A stretch of 64,000 nucleotides of DNA from Ulota crispa (lineage: Eukaryota > Streptophyta > Bryopsida > Orthotrichales > Orthotrichaceae): the NCBI GenBank assembly GCA_963920765.1, contig OY987242.1, forward strand, positions 28,110,002-28,174,001. The letters are read 5' to 3'. How positions within the stretch are numbered: the first letter of the stretch is position 1; each line of letters opens with the position of its first letter. The notes beneath the pieces are model-generated. The model was not told the origin of the DNA. It was given only the letters and a program-made list of their open reading frames with translations, and ran no database searches. The position numbers were made by a program, and so were the translations under genes. Below are positions 11,121-23,859 of this stretch, one piece after another.

Positions 11121-11576
11121 GTTCATTACCAGGGCCACGTCGACCAAATGTACAAGTTCCTGACATAAATTCCTCAACTCCTTATCCATTCGGTCAGGCT
11201 GAATCGGTCACTTTCTTGACAGAATGGAGTGCAGAGTTTTGTCAATGCCTTAGGGTCTATTCACTTATAATAGCTGCTCTTTCTTTGCCAGATCATCTTC
11301 GAAGATTTCTTTACCAAGTTACTGAAGACGTTTTTTATCTGTGTTGAGGTGTTACCTAGTCACTACCAGCAATCTAATCCGAAGTTTTTACATGTGCTAT
11401 AATTGAAGTTCATGTCTAATAAACTTTCCCTTCTTGTATAATTGGCAGGGCCTGCTAGCCGTAGATCTGGTAAGCAAATTAGAACGCGGTATTTGTGAAT
11501 ATCTGGATGTTCTATATTCCCATTCCGAAGATTCTAAAATTCCACAACAGCTAATGGAGTGCCTCTATCAGTCATT
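11099..11576 (+). CDS. Unidentified spliceable ORF inside the CACTA element, possibly a captured gene fragment
   Basis: An open frame from the ATG at 11,099 encodes a stretch containing ESVTFLTEWSAEFCQ and LPDHLRRFLYQVTED. A donor-like GT follows that last motif at about 11,326. Downstream, after a polypyrimidine tract and CAG at 11,449-11,451, an open frame continues in phase as GLLAVDLVSKLERG ... QQLMECLYQSF, then a stop. The amino-acid make-up is protein-like and low in repeats. I do not recognise the family. It does not look like TNP2 or TNPA. It may be a piece of a host gene picked up by the element, an old TNPA exon, or a chance ORF. Its 5' part overlaps the repeat array, which weakens the first ~10 residues. 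Confidence 0.3.
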
Positions 11577-12059
11577 TTGATTATTCAACGGTTAATGTAG
11601 AAGATGCCACGTGTAGGGCAAGATTTTCCTCCCCTGATTCTAGTATTAATCTCAACAATTTCATCAAAAGCCAATGGATGTTTTCCCCAGGACCGCATTG
11701 GATATTTATTTGCATAAAAGGATCATCCATTGCACACAACGGTCGTGCATATTAAACAGAAGAGATGTCTCTGGAGGTAAGGAATATGTCAACAACATTA
11801 TTATATTCAAGTAGCATAAACACTGATAATAAGCCACAACCGCAGTTATAAACCCCAATAACATATAATTTAGGCGCTACCCTATAATGACCACTGAGTC
11901 ACCATTGCACAAAGCTACATACTTGTAGTTACAAACACTGAAAATGTATGTATTACTGATGTATAATTTATCCTGATGACCTCCATAAGCAGCAACGGAA
12001 CCGCTCTTTCCTCCACAATCAACCATTTTCCAAATGGTATTACAAAGCTAATTACGCTT

Positions 12060-14421
12060 GACTTGCTTCTTTCGTCCTCCTGCTGCGCTCATCCGCTAAG
12101 GAGATCCACATTGTGCTACACCTTCTCCAGCCTGCACACACTAAGCAATAGAAGAAATCATAATTTACTACGCTATAAACTTTGAACTTCATGCGTCTAA
12201 TAAATTACTTGGGTTCCTTTCAGTGCTTGAACAAGATTAATACAACAATGTCCCTTTTGGTACAAGGCGCGTACATGGCTTTGCATTTGCCATCCAGCAT
12301 GCGCAACTATAGTACCTACGCACTGCATAACATGGTGTGTTAGAGGAAAATGACACAACTAAAACAAGCACTACAAAATAAGGACTCATACAACGTTACA
12401 TATTTTGATAACTGCATCACATAATAACGTGTACATTGTTTTTGCGTTGACCCTTGCTTTGGAAGCCTTGTGCTGCATGATGCTTTGTATCTGCGCAAAA
12501 ACATTGAAGAAATCAAGCACTTCCATTCAGTGAAATTACATCGCTTGAATAAGTTGTACAGTTAATCAATACAAGTAAATTGCTTGAATAAGTTGTTTGG
12601 TTCATCATCTATTCATAACTTCCCGGTTAGTGCATGGTTTCCATATCGTGATTACTTTTGACATTGCCCAGACAGTGCCTGGAAAAAAATATTGCACACT
12701 CACATTATACATGTGGTTTCCTTGCGTACCTGAAATGCCTCTTCCTCCGATCCATGCATCGTTGTGCTAATTGCGTTCACCCTTGCAGCGTTGACTTCCT
12801 CATGCCCTTGTCCACGCACTTCTACCAACAATCTCTATGCTAGGAGTTTGTCACTAGGACCTGCTAATTTTTACAGAAATATCAGAAACTGAATATGGCC
12901 ATCATTAAAGGACATGCCAATGAGAGGAAGGGTGAAATGTGACATTACCATGCTCCTCCGCTCTCTTATAAGCAGCTATCGTCTCCAGTAACTTCATGAT
13001 GTAAGGGTCTCTAGCGTATTCCTCCTTCGTTCTGGGTCATGCGTGCGCACTTGTCATGGTCAAGGAGTCCCCTCCATTACTAACAATGGCACCAATTTGT
13101 TGTGATTGCTCCATTGTAGCCTCTGCAAATGTATTTTTGAAACTATCTGGTACACCAACCTCTAGATTAGCGATAGAAAACCCACTTCTGTGCATGATGT
13201 CGTTGGAACATTTGTTTCCCTTTGTTCTGCCATCATATCCCTTATCTCTCGTCATTTTTGCTTGTATTTCATCTAGTTTTGGTAGTCGCCCCAACCTCGT
13301 TGTCAACCTCTGCCGCACCCCAACTTTGTTGGAAGGACCGGTTCTCCCAAAGTTGTGTCTACTTGCATTGGCTTTATCGCTGTTTTTTGACTTATGCATG
13401 GCCATAGGGTTATATAATTCTTTAGTTATGAATCAACATGTCCAATTGCTCACGTCTTCTAGTATGGGTTCTCCGGCTCTGATTCTCCTCCATATGCTTG
13501 CTCAAAATAGAGTAACACCTCGTCCAATCACCTGTCGGACAAGCTCAAATTTGATAGAGTTGCTGTATTCCTAAGACTCCTGGATCCATTGCAAAATCTC
13601 CATTACAGCATGCAGTACCTGCCACTTGACATAACCCACAATTGGATCTAACTTCCTGGACAAAAGCATAACCTCTTTCTTCCATTGAAAAATCCCATCT
13701 CTATACGGCATTTGCCTATAAGGATCCACAAGAAGTTTGTATGGAGGTAGGCCTTGGGCTATCCGTCATCCGACCTCTCTGTCCCATGCCGCTTGAGCAT
13801 GTCTTTGGAATCTCCGTCAATCAGTTTTCAAGTCAGGGATGACGTTCCTTTCCAGTTCCTATTCTATCTCTTCTACGGGCTGATGCGGCTCCTCTGGATT
13901 CTGATCATACTCATCTTTGTCAGGCACAATCATACCTCCATGTCCATGTCCCCAATTACTTCCTCTGCTGTCAACGTCCTCATGCGGTGAAATTAGAACG
14001 TGTTCACGACAATGCCCGTATCCAAGCATTCCAATCCCCTACTGTGGTTTACAAACTAATTAGTAGGAATATTGGATATATACACAACCGTGTACCACTG
14101 TTCCACTAAAAAGTTACCATAATGCAATGTCGGCAAAGAAATATTTCTATGGCGTTGCATTCTCAACAACTGAATTTATTCAAAAATAAATTACAAGAAT
14201 ATTGCAAATTCCATATCCTACCAACATATTTGTTCTGGTATAATGATACGCACCTCCTCCTCTTCAGTCAGTGGTGATGACTAAAGAGACCATGTATGTT
14301 GAAATGAGGAGCCCAATGTAGGACAACGACTGAAGTTAGTAGGCCGGCGCCTACTCTGCCCATCTCCTTGGTTAGCTAAGTCGGCATGACGCAAATTCTG
14401 TTCCGCTCTACGTTCCATCAT
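12060..14421 (-). pseudogene. TNPA-like (Transposase_24 type) CACTA protein, interrupted
   Basis: Exon blocks on the minus strand join in phase. Block 1 runs 14,421-14,254 (ATG-ATG start, 56 codons). Block 2 runs 14,038-12,949 (1,090 bp) and block 3 runs 12,860-12,730. Smaller blocks follow near 12,500-12,420, 12,330-12,230 and 12,140-12,060, ending in a basic GGRKKQVKRN tail. Block 2 contains LPPYKLLVDPYRQMPYRDGI, then KANASRHNFGRTGPSNKVGV and RQRLTTRLGRLPKLDEIQAK. The latter pair resembles the conserved part of plant Ptta/En/Spm accessory proteins, which bind subterminal repeats. Block 2 keeps one frame throughout but has seven stops: two TAG and five TGA. Block 1 and block 3 each have one TAG. 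Donor sites GTGCGT, GTAATG and GTACGC agree with the phases. The gene points away from TNP2. Confidence 0.7.
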
Positions 14422-16498
14422 CTCCAAAGGAACGTGTGGCCTTCCTGTATTCTACTTAGGATTACCAGTCTCAAAACTCTAGACCGGTGTACGCTACGTA
14501 TTACAAGGAACATGTGCTGTCCTGATGGAGATTCCTCCATCATGTAGATACTCGTTATTTATTTATGTTTGTGTTGATTTCAATAAATCAATAGTTGAGG
14601 CAAAAGGGGTGGTCGTGGTGAAAATCACGGTTTGGTGATAGTGCAGCAGCCATAGATTCCAGTGTGCTGCGCCGTCTTGTCACATGCACAGCTCAGGAGG
14701 GTAGGTAGCAGGTTGGCTGGACCAATTTCTTGCCTCACTAGCTGCCAGCCAGAGACCACCGCTTCTCCAACCAACCAAGTCCACGATTTGGCGACTGAAG
14801 ACAAGCGTCTGACGCTATTATATGCTCGTAAGGGCACGTGGCCACTTTACGGTGGTGTTTATTTCGTAATTTAATCTTTTTTATGTGTTTATCTAGATGT
14901 TTTGAAAGGCTCATATAGTTTACCTTTGTTTGAATAAAAAAAATACTAAGGATTTAGAAGTGAATGGAAAAAGTGTGAAAGGAAAAGGGGTTTGGCATCT
15001 ACGGTGGGGTTAGGATAGAGAGAGGCATGGCTGATGTGCTCACCTCCCTACCTTGGATAGGGTCGAAATCAAGGAGAAGAGGTTTCTTAATATGTTAGAA
15101 GTTAATGGATGAGTGTTGGTTGGAAGAGGGAAGAAATCCCAAAACTTTAATATGAGAGAATTTTTTGTGTAGACATGATTTTGAATTGAAATTTAAAGGA
15201 GTTGTTTCTTGTGTGATTAATTTTACAAAATGAGTTTGCAAGTTTGATTTAGAGTTGTGATGCAAAAAGTATGAGTGTTCAAATTTTGGAGTCAAAAAGC
15301 CAAACTATGAAAAAAGGCTGAGACTTCGACAAGCCATAGCTTATGATCTGTATATCATTTTATAATAAGATTTTGAGAGAGTGTTTATCATAGTCTTAGT
15401 TTTTTTGAAAGTCCTTAAACTTGAGATTTGAAGCTTGAACGAAAAAATTATGAAGGTGTGAAGGTTTAGAGGTGGCTGCCTTTTTGTTAAGAGAAGGCCG
15501 AGACTTTGAAAAGCTACAACTTTTATACAATATGAATTTTTTTTTTCAAATTTTTAGTGATGATATTTTGTTGTCATAGCTTTTCAAATTATCTTTAATC
15601 ATTTCATTTGGAGTTTTATTGAAGAAGTTATAGTAGATAGAAGTTAGAGGTTTGGGTGCTCTCTAAAAAATTGAGACCCACACTTTAATTGACTAAAGCT
15701 TTCGGACAGAGTTTTATTTTGAAGTAAAAATTTTATGGATTGTAGCCAGTGATATTATCTTTTTAAACTGATATCACGTTTCTATGGGTAATGTATAGAA
15801 CATAAGTTATAGAGGTTTATAGAGGCAGTGTTTAGTTTGTAAGGATAAAGAAGAGCCTCTACTTTGAACCCGCATAACTTTTGGACAGTATTTTAGATTG
15901 AGTTGAAATTTGAGGGATATTAGAAGGTTAGAAGAGCTTTTTAAATTGCTATTACACTTAGCATTTGAATCTTTGAGCCATCTGTGGCACTAGATAGAAG
16001 ATTGCTGCTTTTCTAGGACTTGTTATTTGTGATTTTCCCCATTGTTTTTATTAAAATATGAAGACTTGAAGACATGAAGACCTGAAGATCTGAAGATATG
16101 AAGATTTTAAGAGGAATGTTTTGAGTTTATTTTTTATATATGTGTGGGATGTGGCTTTGTTATTCCTAGCCGATTTTGGAGGCTCGTTTGTCAATTCATT
16201 TCTATTCTATTTTGTAAACCTTATTGCGGGCAGTTTGGGTTAAATCAAATTTAACCCCATTTATTATTGTGATGACAAAGTGGGATTGATCACCCACATG
16301 GTCAAGACTTGCTCTGTTCTCACAATTTGGAGTTTTGACCAGCAGATCGTGAATTTGATTTTAGGATCCTGTCATACAGACGGCAGCTTGTATCTGCTGT
16401 CTCAATTTACCCACCCTGTATCCAGTGGGCTCTTATCCCTACCTTGACCCTTATATCCTTAGAACCAGCCACAAGATAGGCCAACGGAAGACTGAAGA
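14422..16498. repeat. Region of diverged ~180-bp tandem repeats and GAAGA-rich repeats
   Basis: Four loosely similar segments start near 15,318, 15,499, 15,675 and 15,856 (for example GAGACTTCGACAAGCC and GAGACTTTGAAAAGCT), spaced 176-181 bp apart. At 16,057-16,108 a short array of (A)TGAAGAC(A/C)-type units occurs. The part at 14,600-14,870 is more GC-rich and has ORFs on both strands that I cannot identify. The whole stretch may be a fragment of an LTR element inserted within or before the TNPA-like gene, but no paired LTRs were found. Confidence 0.45.
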
Positions 16499-17797
16499 TT
16501 AAAGATTTGAAGAGAAGATCAAGATTGACAACAATTTTAGTCGGCAACGTACAATCGCAGCAAGACACCCTGTGTGTTTCCAAAGCGCATTCCTCTCAAC
16601 CTGACAGCGCTGTTCCTCCGATATCCCACCCAGAGGATTGACCATTGTTGGCAGTGAGTGCTTGATTATATCATACAGATGATGCATGATCATTCCAATG
16701 TGCATGCCTGTCATTCTCGGAAATTACTTTTCCTTGTGCAATGAGCGCGTTGTTGCCTAATATCAGCGTATGCCTTATAATTTTACAATTACAAGACATT
16801 GCTTCTTTAGTACCTTATAGCTTTTCTCATGACTATCAATAGCCTCAATACAATTGCTAATTAGTAGCTTAGCATTTTCATATATTAAAAATTTGAAATA
16901 AAGTATGTACAGTATGTTTTAATCAGTATTGCTAACCCTATTTTCATCTAATATGTTGCATCTCATTATTAGGATACAGTGCATACTGTGCACCTTCAAC
17001 AAACTCTTGGCTTCTTTTCTATTACAGTGAATGTAAGGTTTTCAATTGCTAGTACAATTCCTTTGCTCATTTCTGTTCTTAACATTTGCAACTTAGTATG
17101 TCTTTCTTGGAAATTTTAGATAAGTTAACTTGTAATTTTGAATGATAAAATGGCCACAAAATATTTATGGATAATATATTTTTCCTATTATGCAGCACCA
17201 TTAAATCTTGACTATATTACTATGACATAGTCATTTTAGAAAGGAACATTCCATGAAACCTGACATGTTCACTTCAAACATGGTAGTGGTGAAGTTCAAT
17301 CCTACAGCCGATACAAATATTCATTGCATTGAACGTCTATGATACGTACCTCTTGCTCTGGAATTAAGGATTACCTCCTCCTTCATAGGACACTGCACGT
17401 TACGCTTCGCTCCAACTACAGGACCATTACTACAATGACCCTCTTCATTGTCAACCTCCGCATATCCGTTGATGTCCACTGGTGCTTCTTTGTTGATTGT
17501 CTTAGCCCATCTTGGATTCTCGATTGCTGCAGATGGTAAAAGGAATGTGAATGTGCTAGGTTTGTTGGAAACATGGCGAGTAATGTTACGTGTGCCAAAA
17601 CGTCCATTTTGCACATGCTGAGTCTGGTCCATGGACATATGATCTCCGTAAGTTTGATCTGATGCTCGCCTACCATCTTGTGGCATTGAGGTACGTAAGT
17701 GTTGACCAGCACCTACGGCTCTGGCAATCGATCTTTGTGAATCTCTCCACTGCATAAATTGCTCTTGATTGTGTGCAGCATTTGCTGGCATTGCCAT
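16499..17797 (-). pseudogene. Possible 5' exons of the TNPA-like gene
   Basis: An open frame starts at the ATG at 17,797 (MAMPANAAHNQEQFMQWRDS). It runs for about 155 codons to a donor-like GTACGT near 17,343, rich in charged and polar residues. A second block at 16,714-16,499 encodes LYDIIKHSLPTMVNPLGGIS followed by EEQRCQVERNALWKHTGC. Both lie on the same strand as the TNPA-like blocks further left and have the look of coding sequence. That they belong to the same transcript is inference; the 14.4-16.5 kb repeat region would then be an intron or a later insertion. Confidence 0.4.
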
Positions 17798-20700
17798 GGT
17801 TGGATGGCACCTGTAAGTATGGGCAAAATACGGGTTTTGACATTTCTAGCAAACTCAGTACAGCTACTAATGCACCAGTAGGAATGCATTTCTAACATGC
17901 ATTACATGTTATTTTCAAATTATGGTTACCATATATCCTTCATTCCTTTAGAGTGAACACAATGTCATAGACATAAGTCGTATGTTTCACTACCATGACC
18001 GGAACACTGTCCACAACCTATCCACTTACATGATCATTCTTCAAGAGAATCATTCATCATACACCACTTCACCTTCCAAATGTTCTAGTAGAACTTTGAT
18101 TATAATGTTTAGAATGTAACTTCCTACTTTGTACGGTTCTTTCTATAATCATAAGATAGTTCCTCTAAGATTGTGTCAGCACACTTCTTACCGTCATTTT
18201 CTTCCATGGATACTAATCAAAGATAGTATATTACAGTGGGTGCATGTCATTTTAAATTTCTTTGTAAATGTGGTTGTCATTCTTAAAAGAATGAATACCA
18301 AATACAAATGTAGTTGCACATGCTACTCTTTCCTAGAACTGGACATGGATGGTACATGACATAAATCAAATCTCAAAAAATACAACTACACGTACCAAGG
18401 GAAACATAATTTGTTTCTGGTTGCACTAGCAACCATAAAAAAATTCCACTTTCTGGAAAATGATACCTTACAATTACTGACAGTGCTTAAACATTCCATG
18501 TTAAATACCACATGAACATTCTTTTACAAAGTACTGCTCAATAGAAGCGGTAACAACTTCCATCACCACATAGGAAGGCACCGCTGTTTCAATCATCTAT
18601 GTAGTGAACAGAGTCATGTTCAGAGTACGTTTGTTTTGAATCCTTTATAGTGTGCCATGAGTTTCTCTGACTTCTCACATAATTCTTTCATCAAATGGAC
18701 TCATTCTACTTTATTTGTCAGAACCCCCTTCATTTGCGCTGAAATTCTATACCTCAAAAACTGTGCCTTAAGGCTTCACGTAGAGGACTGGTTAATCTAG
18801 TATTGGTGCTTTACCTCTAGTAAAATATGTATGACTCGTCGTTGGTCGTACTCACAAAAACCACTTCTCTTCCATTCCAAGGGGCACTATTAAGCACGTG
18901 GTTCTGTCACTTGCACTAATTGTGCATTTCTGAAATTGTTCCCCATTACTTTAGGCAATCAATATGTTCATAAAATCAACATTTTGCATTGGATTTCATT
19001 TTTTTGTTTTCCTTTAAAACCAAATTATTCCAAGTAAGTTTCCTTTGGAAAAATTCCTATGCCTCCTTAATTGCTGGACTTTTTGTTCATGCAAGACACA
19101 GACATACTAAAGTAATGTACATAGTTTCAATACTCAAATCATCAAAGTACTTACCCAAAAAAACATGCAGTTGTGCACTGCTCTAGCAACAACAACGCTT
19201 ATGCCTTTTGTAAGCTTAAATTTGCAGGCCTTCACATAAACTCTACATTTCAGTCGTTGTAATTCATTAGTTCATCACAATCAACACTTCTCCACGGGTC
19301 ATATAGAACATAATAAAGACGACATGCAAAATATGAAATGAATATACCAAAACAATGATCACGTAATGCATAAACTAGAGAAGGAAAAAAACCAGCATGA
19401 TCATGGGGATAGTGTTAAAAGGCGGCCCTAACCTCCAACTTCTCTTCTCATATATGCAGCCGCTGTAGAACATGCACGGAATTTGATGACAAAGACGATA
19501 CCTTCCACAACATTGTTGATGTATGGGATTTTTTGGGGATTGCACAATAGACAAAGTCAAGCATGAAGTAACCAAAATTGGTACTTTAATAATACCTACT
19601 AGGCATTCTAAACTGTTAAGATCAATCCATCATCAATGCCTAACCTGAATTAGCATCTGTCAAGCACAAATTTGTAGGCAAAGGTACGCATTTCAGAGAA
19701 GCGCCCATACACAATGCGGCCACACTCTGAAAAGCACTTTAACCATTACTAAATTTCTATTTCTGCTTCTAAGCAACTTGATAATTACTCAATGAAAAAT
19801 TTCTAGTCGCAACACTTCTATACTTTACCTCAGCAGTCTTAAAAATGGAACGAAAGTTGCAAAAATGTGAACGCAAACCTCAGTCTTTTGTCCTCTTGCG
19901 CAACTGCGGCTCCTTCTTTAGTTCCTTCCACTTCCTGTAGCATTCTTTCACGTTTCACCTCCTCAACTTTCAAAATAACTTTTGCACTCTTTGCCATACC
20001 TTGTTTCTACTCCATTGCAACGCGGTAGAATCGTCTCCCACAGTTAAGAAAAACACTTACGTGTTCATACTCTCCTCTGCTCTACTTTTTTTGTTAAAGA
20101 TATATCTTCCACTTCATTTGTAGCTACTCTACACCACGACAACGTAGACTAGACACATAAGTAGGGGTCCCCTAGGCCGTCCATTATCATGATAAATACA
20201 TCACAACCACGTCTCGACATATCGATGCTTATGAAATGACATCCCAATCATCTTGTGAGATCTCATGAGATATTATCGTATCAAAGGCACTTTGAAACCC
20301 TAATGCTAGTCCATGTTCTTCTCTGGCTATTTCAATTGCATTGCTTGCACAGTTGTACGCCTATTGTTGTCGTCTCATCCATTACCATTGCAAAGATGTC
20401 TAAGAAGGTGAGTTCCTCAAAATTTAAAATTTCACCATCTCATATTCATAGTTGTATTGCAATGCATATGCTCTTGAAATGTTGACTCTCTTTTTCTATT
20501 ATACAGTAGCAACTTGCAAGATTTATAATTCCGGGCTTCTTTTTCTTGTAGTCCTCTTTTATTGATCACTATGGACATGATTATTTGAGAGACATGCTTC
20601 GAGAATGGCAAAAAAGTCAAATTTTCTTTTAAAATAGAATGTTTCGCATAATGAATTACCCTAAGTGAAGACTCAGACCCATTGTGTACAGCCTCAAATA

Positions 20701-21394
20701 TTTTAATAGGTCGGAGGCATTTACCAGAACAGTGTTTTATGGGTACTAGAAATTTAAAATGGTGACTATTTGTGAACTTAGCGATAATCATTTGTCCAAC
20801 CCCAAATGTGAAACATGTCTAACCTATTTCTTGATTGCCTTATTCTGTAGTGTACGTTCAAACATCAGCATTAGACGTTGGTGTCCACCTAATTGTCCTC
20901 CTCAAGGAAGTGGAACACCACCCATCAAGTAGTACACTTCTCTATAAGAATACTTTGTGGATGGCTTCCGTTTTGTTCTACATTCTAAGGTTTTTGTGGA
21001 ATTTTGTGGAAGACTGTAAATTTGGTAAGAATAAGTAGGCAGCCACATTTTTGAATGACCAAAACTCTATTTGACCTAGTCCTTCCAATGAAGGCTACCA
21101 TAAACGTTAAGGGAATGTGTACTGTGTTTCAAAGTATGCAAACTTTTCATGGCATTACTTCAGAAACCTGAGGATTGAACCAAATCAATACTGAATTCCA
21201 TTGTTCCCTACTTATAATGTGGATTTTACACGGTCTGTACTTATTGTAAGACAATAAAAGGAACTTTATTGGTTCACATGCATATATTGTATGACAAATT
21301 AATATGTTCTCATAGCATGTGACTTCATTGGAGTGATTAATGATGCATTCTTTCATGTCCTAACATTTTATTTTATTTTATTTTTTTGTCAGCA
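17798..21394. other. Gene-less central region between the divergent CACTA genes
   Basis: Only short, unconvincing ORFs are present on both strands (for example at 18,129, 20,255 and 20,432). I recognise no domain. If both genes are driven from inside the element, their promoters should lie here. Confidence 0.5.
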
Positions 21395-23859
21395 ATGGCA
21401 GACTTGTTGAACACCGCTTACCACATGGAATGCAAAGTAGCAGCACAATAGGGATTGCAGCATTACCTCTGCGCTTGTAGAAAATGTCATGGTTTCAAAA
21501 TTCAGAACAGCCTAATTGTCAAGAGGCACCATCGGCAATTTGGAAGAGACATAACCTTGATTCATCCTTTGCTGGTATGTACATCTCATTCTATTATGCG
21601 TGAACGGTTATTGAAAGTACTTATACATTACAAAAATCCCTCACCCTTAAGACACCAATCTATCTCTATACGTTCTTGACCTTGTAATGGAAAAGAAGTG
21701 TATAAACACTATTTAAACAAAATCCTTTGTTGGGTGCATGAGTGGTCCATTTTCATATATTTAGTATAGTATATTTATTTCATTAAAGTTAAAGCATGTT
21801 GTCAATTACTATGTAGGTATTTATGGTAGAGTATGAATGAGACACGATATTTGGCATTCCATGAATCAACATAGCTGCACCATACACTGTCAACTATGGT
21901 AATTCAATATTGCAGTATTCAGTAATTGTTAAAGACATCGTAGAAAAAAAATCATCCACTTAACAGATAAAGAATTTTGTTGTCTTCCAAGAGTTCCATC
22001 TTACATTCTACGTGTGTTTTGCGGACGCTGTAATCTCAGTAATAGGCCCCAGTGCATAACACACTGGATCTCAAATACCTATCCATGGCTACTGAAGGCC
22101 AAAGTATGGTATTCACTGAGAATGCCAGTTCCATCTGCCCTTGCAATCACGATTTGTTCTTAAATATTTATATTTTATACATGTGTTGTACATGGCGAAT
22201 GCTTCCTAAAGGGACCTCAATCTAAGAATCACTTCATAACCATCATGACGCTTCAACATGAACACTGTACGCAATGTTAATCAATAAGCTTTCAAAATCA
22301 TCATCTCTACTCTGTAACTCATAGTATTAAAAAAAGGTGAACAATATTTGACAATGATTATGGATCGCTAAATGCAAGGGAATGAAAATGGTGTAGGACA
22401 TGAGGAAGAGGACATGCCGGATCGGAGTGCAAACTTTGAAGAAGACAAAGTGGATACATTGGACGCTGATGCTGAAAGGATGGATGACATGAAACATAAT
22501 ACGAGCGTTAATTATGAGCAAATGGCTGAAAATATTTTTGCCAAGGCTGATAATATTCATAGCAATCATGCACACGCCGAGGATGCGGTACTAGACTTTG
22601 ATGATGTATCAGATGCTGAGGATGAAGTGGACAACTCTGACGTCCATGAAACATTACTCACAGATGGGACACAGCCCCTATACCCAAGTTCTACTACTAG
22701 TTGCTTGCAATTCTCCATAGCTCTCATGTCCATCTGTACGCTTTTTTGTGACAGCCATAGCTATCTAGACAAGCTCTTGACCTTCTTGAAGCATGATGTG
22801 TTACCCCCTGGAAATCTGTGCCCAAAAAGTTCTTATGAATTGAAAATACTTTTAGGTAAATTAGGGTTAGCACATCAAACCATTCATTGCTATAGTTGTA
22901 GGAAAACTATTTACTAGAAGGCAAATGCAAATTTGGAAGCCTGTCCGAACTGCCAGAAATCGAGGTACACTGATGGGTCAACAACAGTACCTGTTAGAGT
23001 ACTTTGATACTTCTCTATTATAAAAAGACTACAACATCTTTTTTGATGTCTAGAGATAGCCCGCCTTCTTCAGTGGCACAGAGGTAACCACTTAACAAAT
23101 GGAAAGATGCGCTCCGTTGTGGCCAGTGAGCAATGGAGGTTCATTGACAACTCTTATCCAAAATTTAGTGGGGATGCACAAGATGTTAGATTTGGCCTTT
23201 CTCTTGATGGGGTAAACCCCCACAGTAATTTGTCCTCTAGACTCTGTGTTTGGCCTATTCTAATGGTCATGTATAACTTACCCCCATATCTTGTCACAAA
23301 AAAGTTCTTCATGTTGCTTGTTATGATTATACCTGGTCCCCATTCACCATCAAATGAAACAATTGATTTTTTCCTAGCACTACTTGTCCACGACTTAAAG
23401 AAGCTTTGGAGTGGAGTTTGAGCCGTTGACATGTCAAGGGAACCCAGACCAAAAAGAGTTTTCTCCTTGCGGGCCATGTTAATATGGACAGTTAACAATT
23501 TTCCAGCATATACTCTTATCTCTGGACAGCCAAGGAAGGGATATGCAAGATGCCTTGTGTGTGGAGAGGGTACTTTTGTTGAACATTCCAAGGAAGCAGA
23601 TAAAATGGTGTATTTAGGTAATTGGAGGTGGTTATGAGATGATCATCTATGGAGGTTAGCTTGCGCTGCTTTTGCTTTTGATGGCAACAAAAATAACAAT
23701 GCAGCACCTCCACAATAGTTAGGGCACACAATTGCAAGGCATGGTGCAAGCAGAGAATTGTACCTGCTAAAGGGAGGTCGGCCCAATGCAGTACAAGACC
23801 CTCTCAAGACAATAAGAGTGAAACGAGTTAGTTTATTGTACCAGCTTCCATATTAGGCT

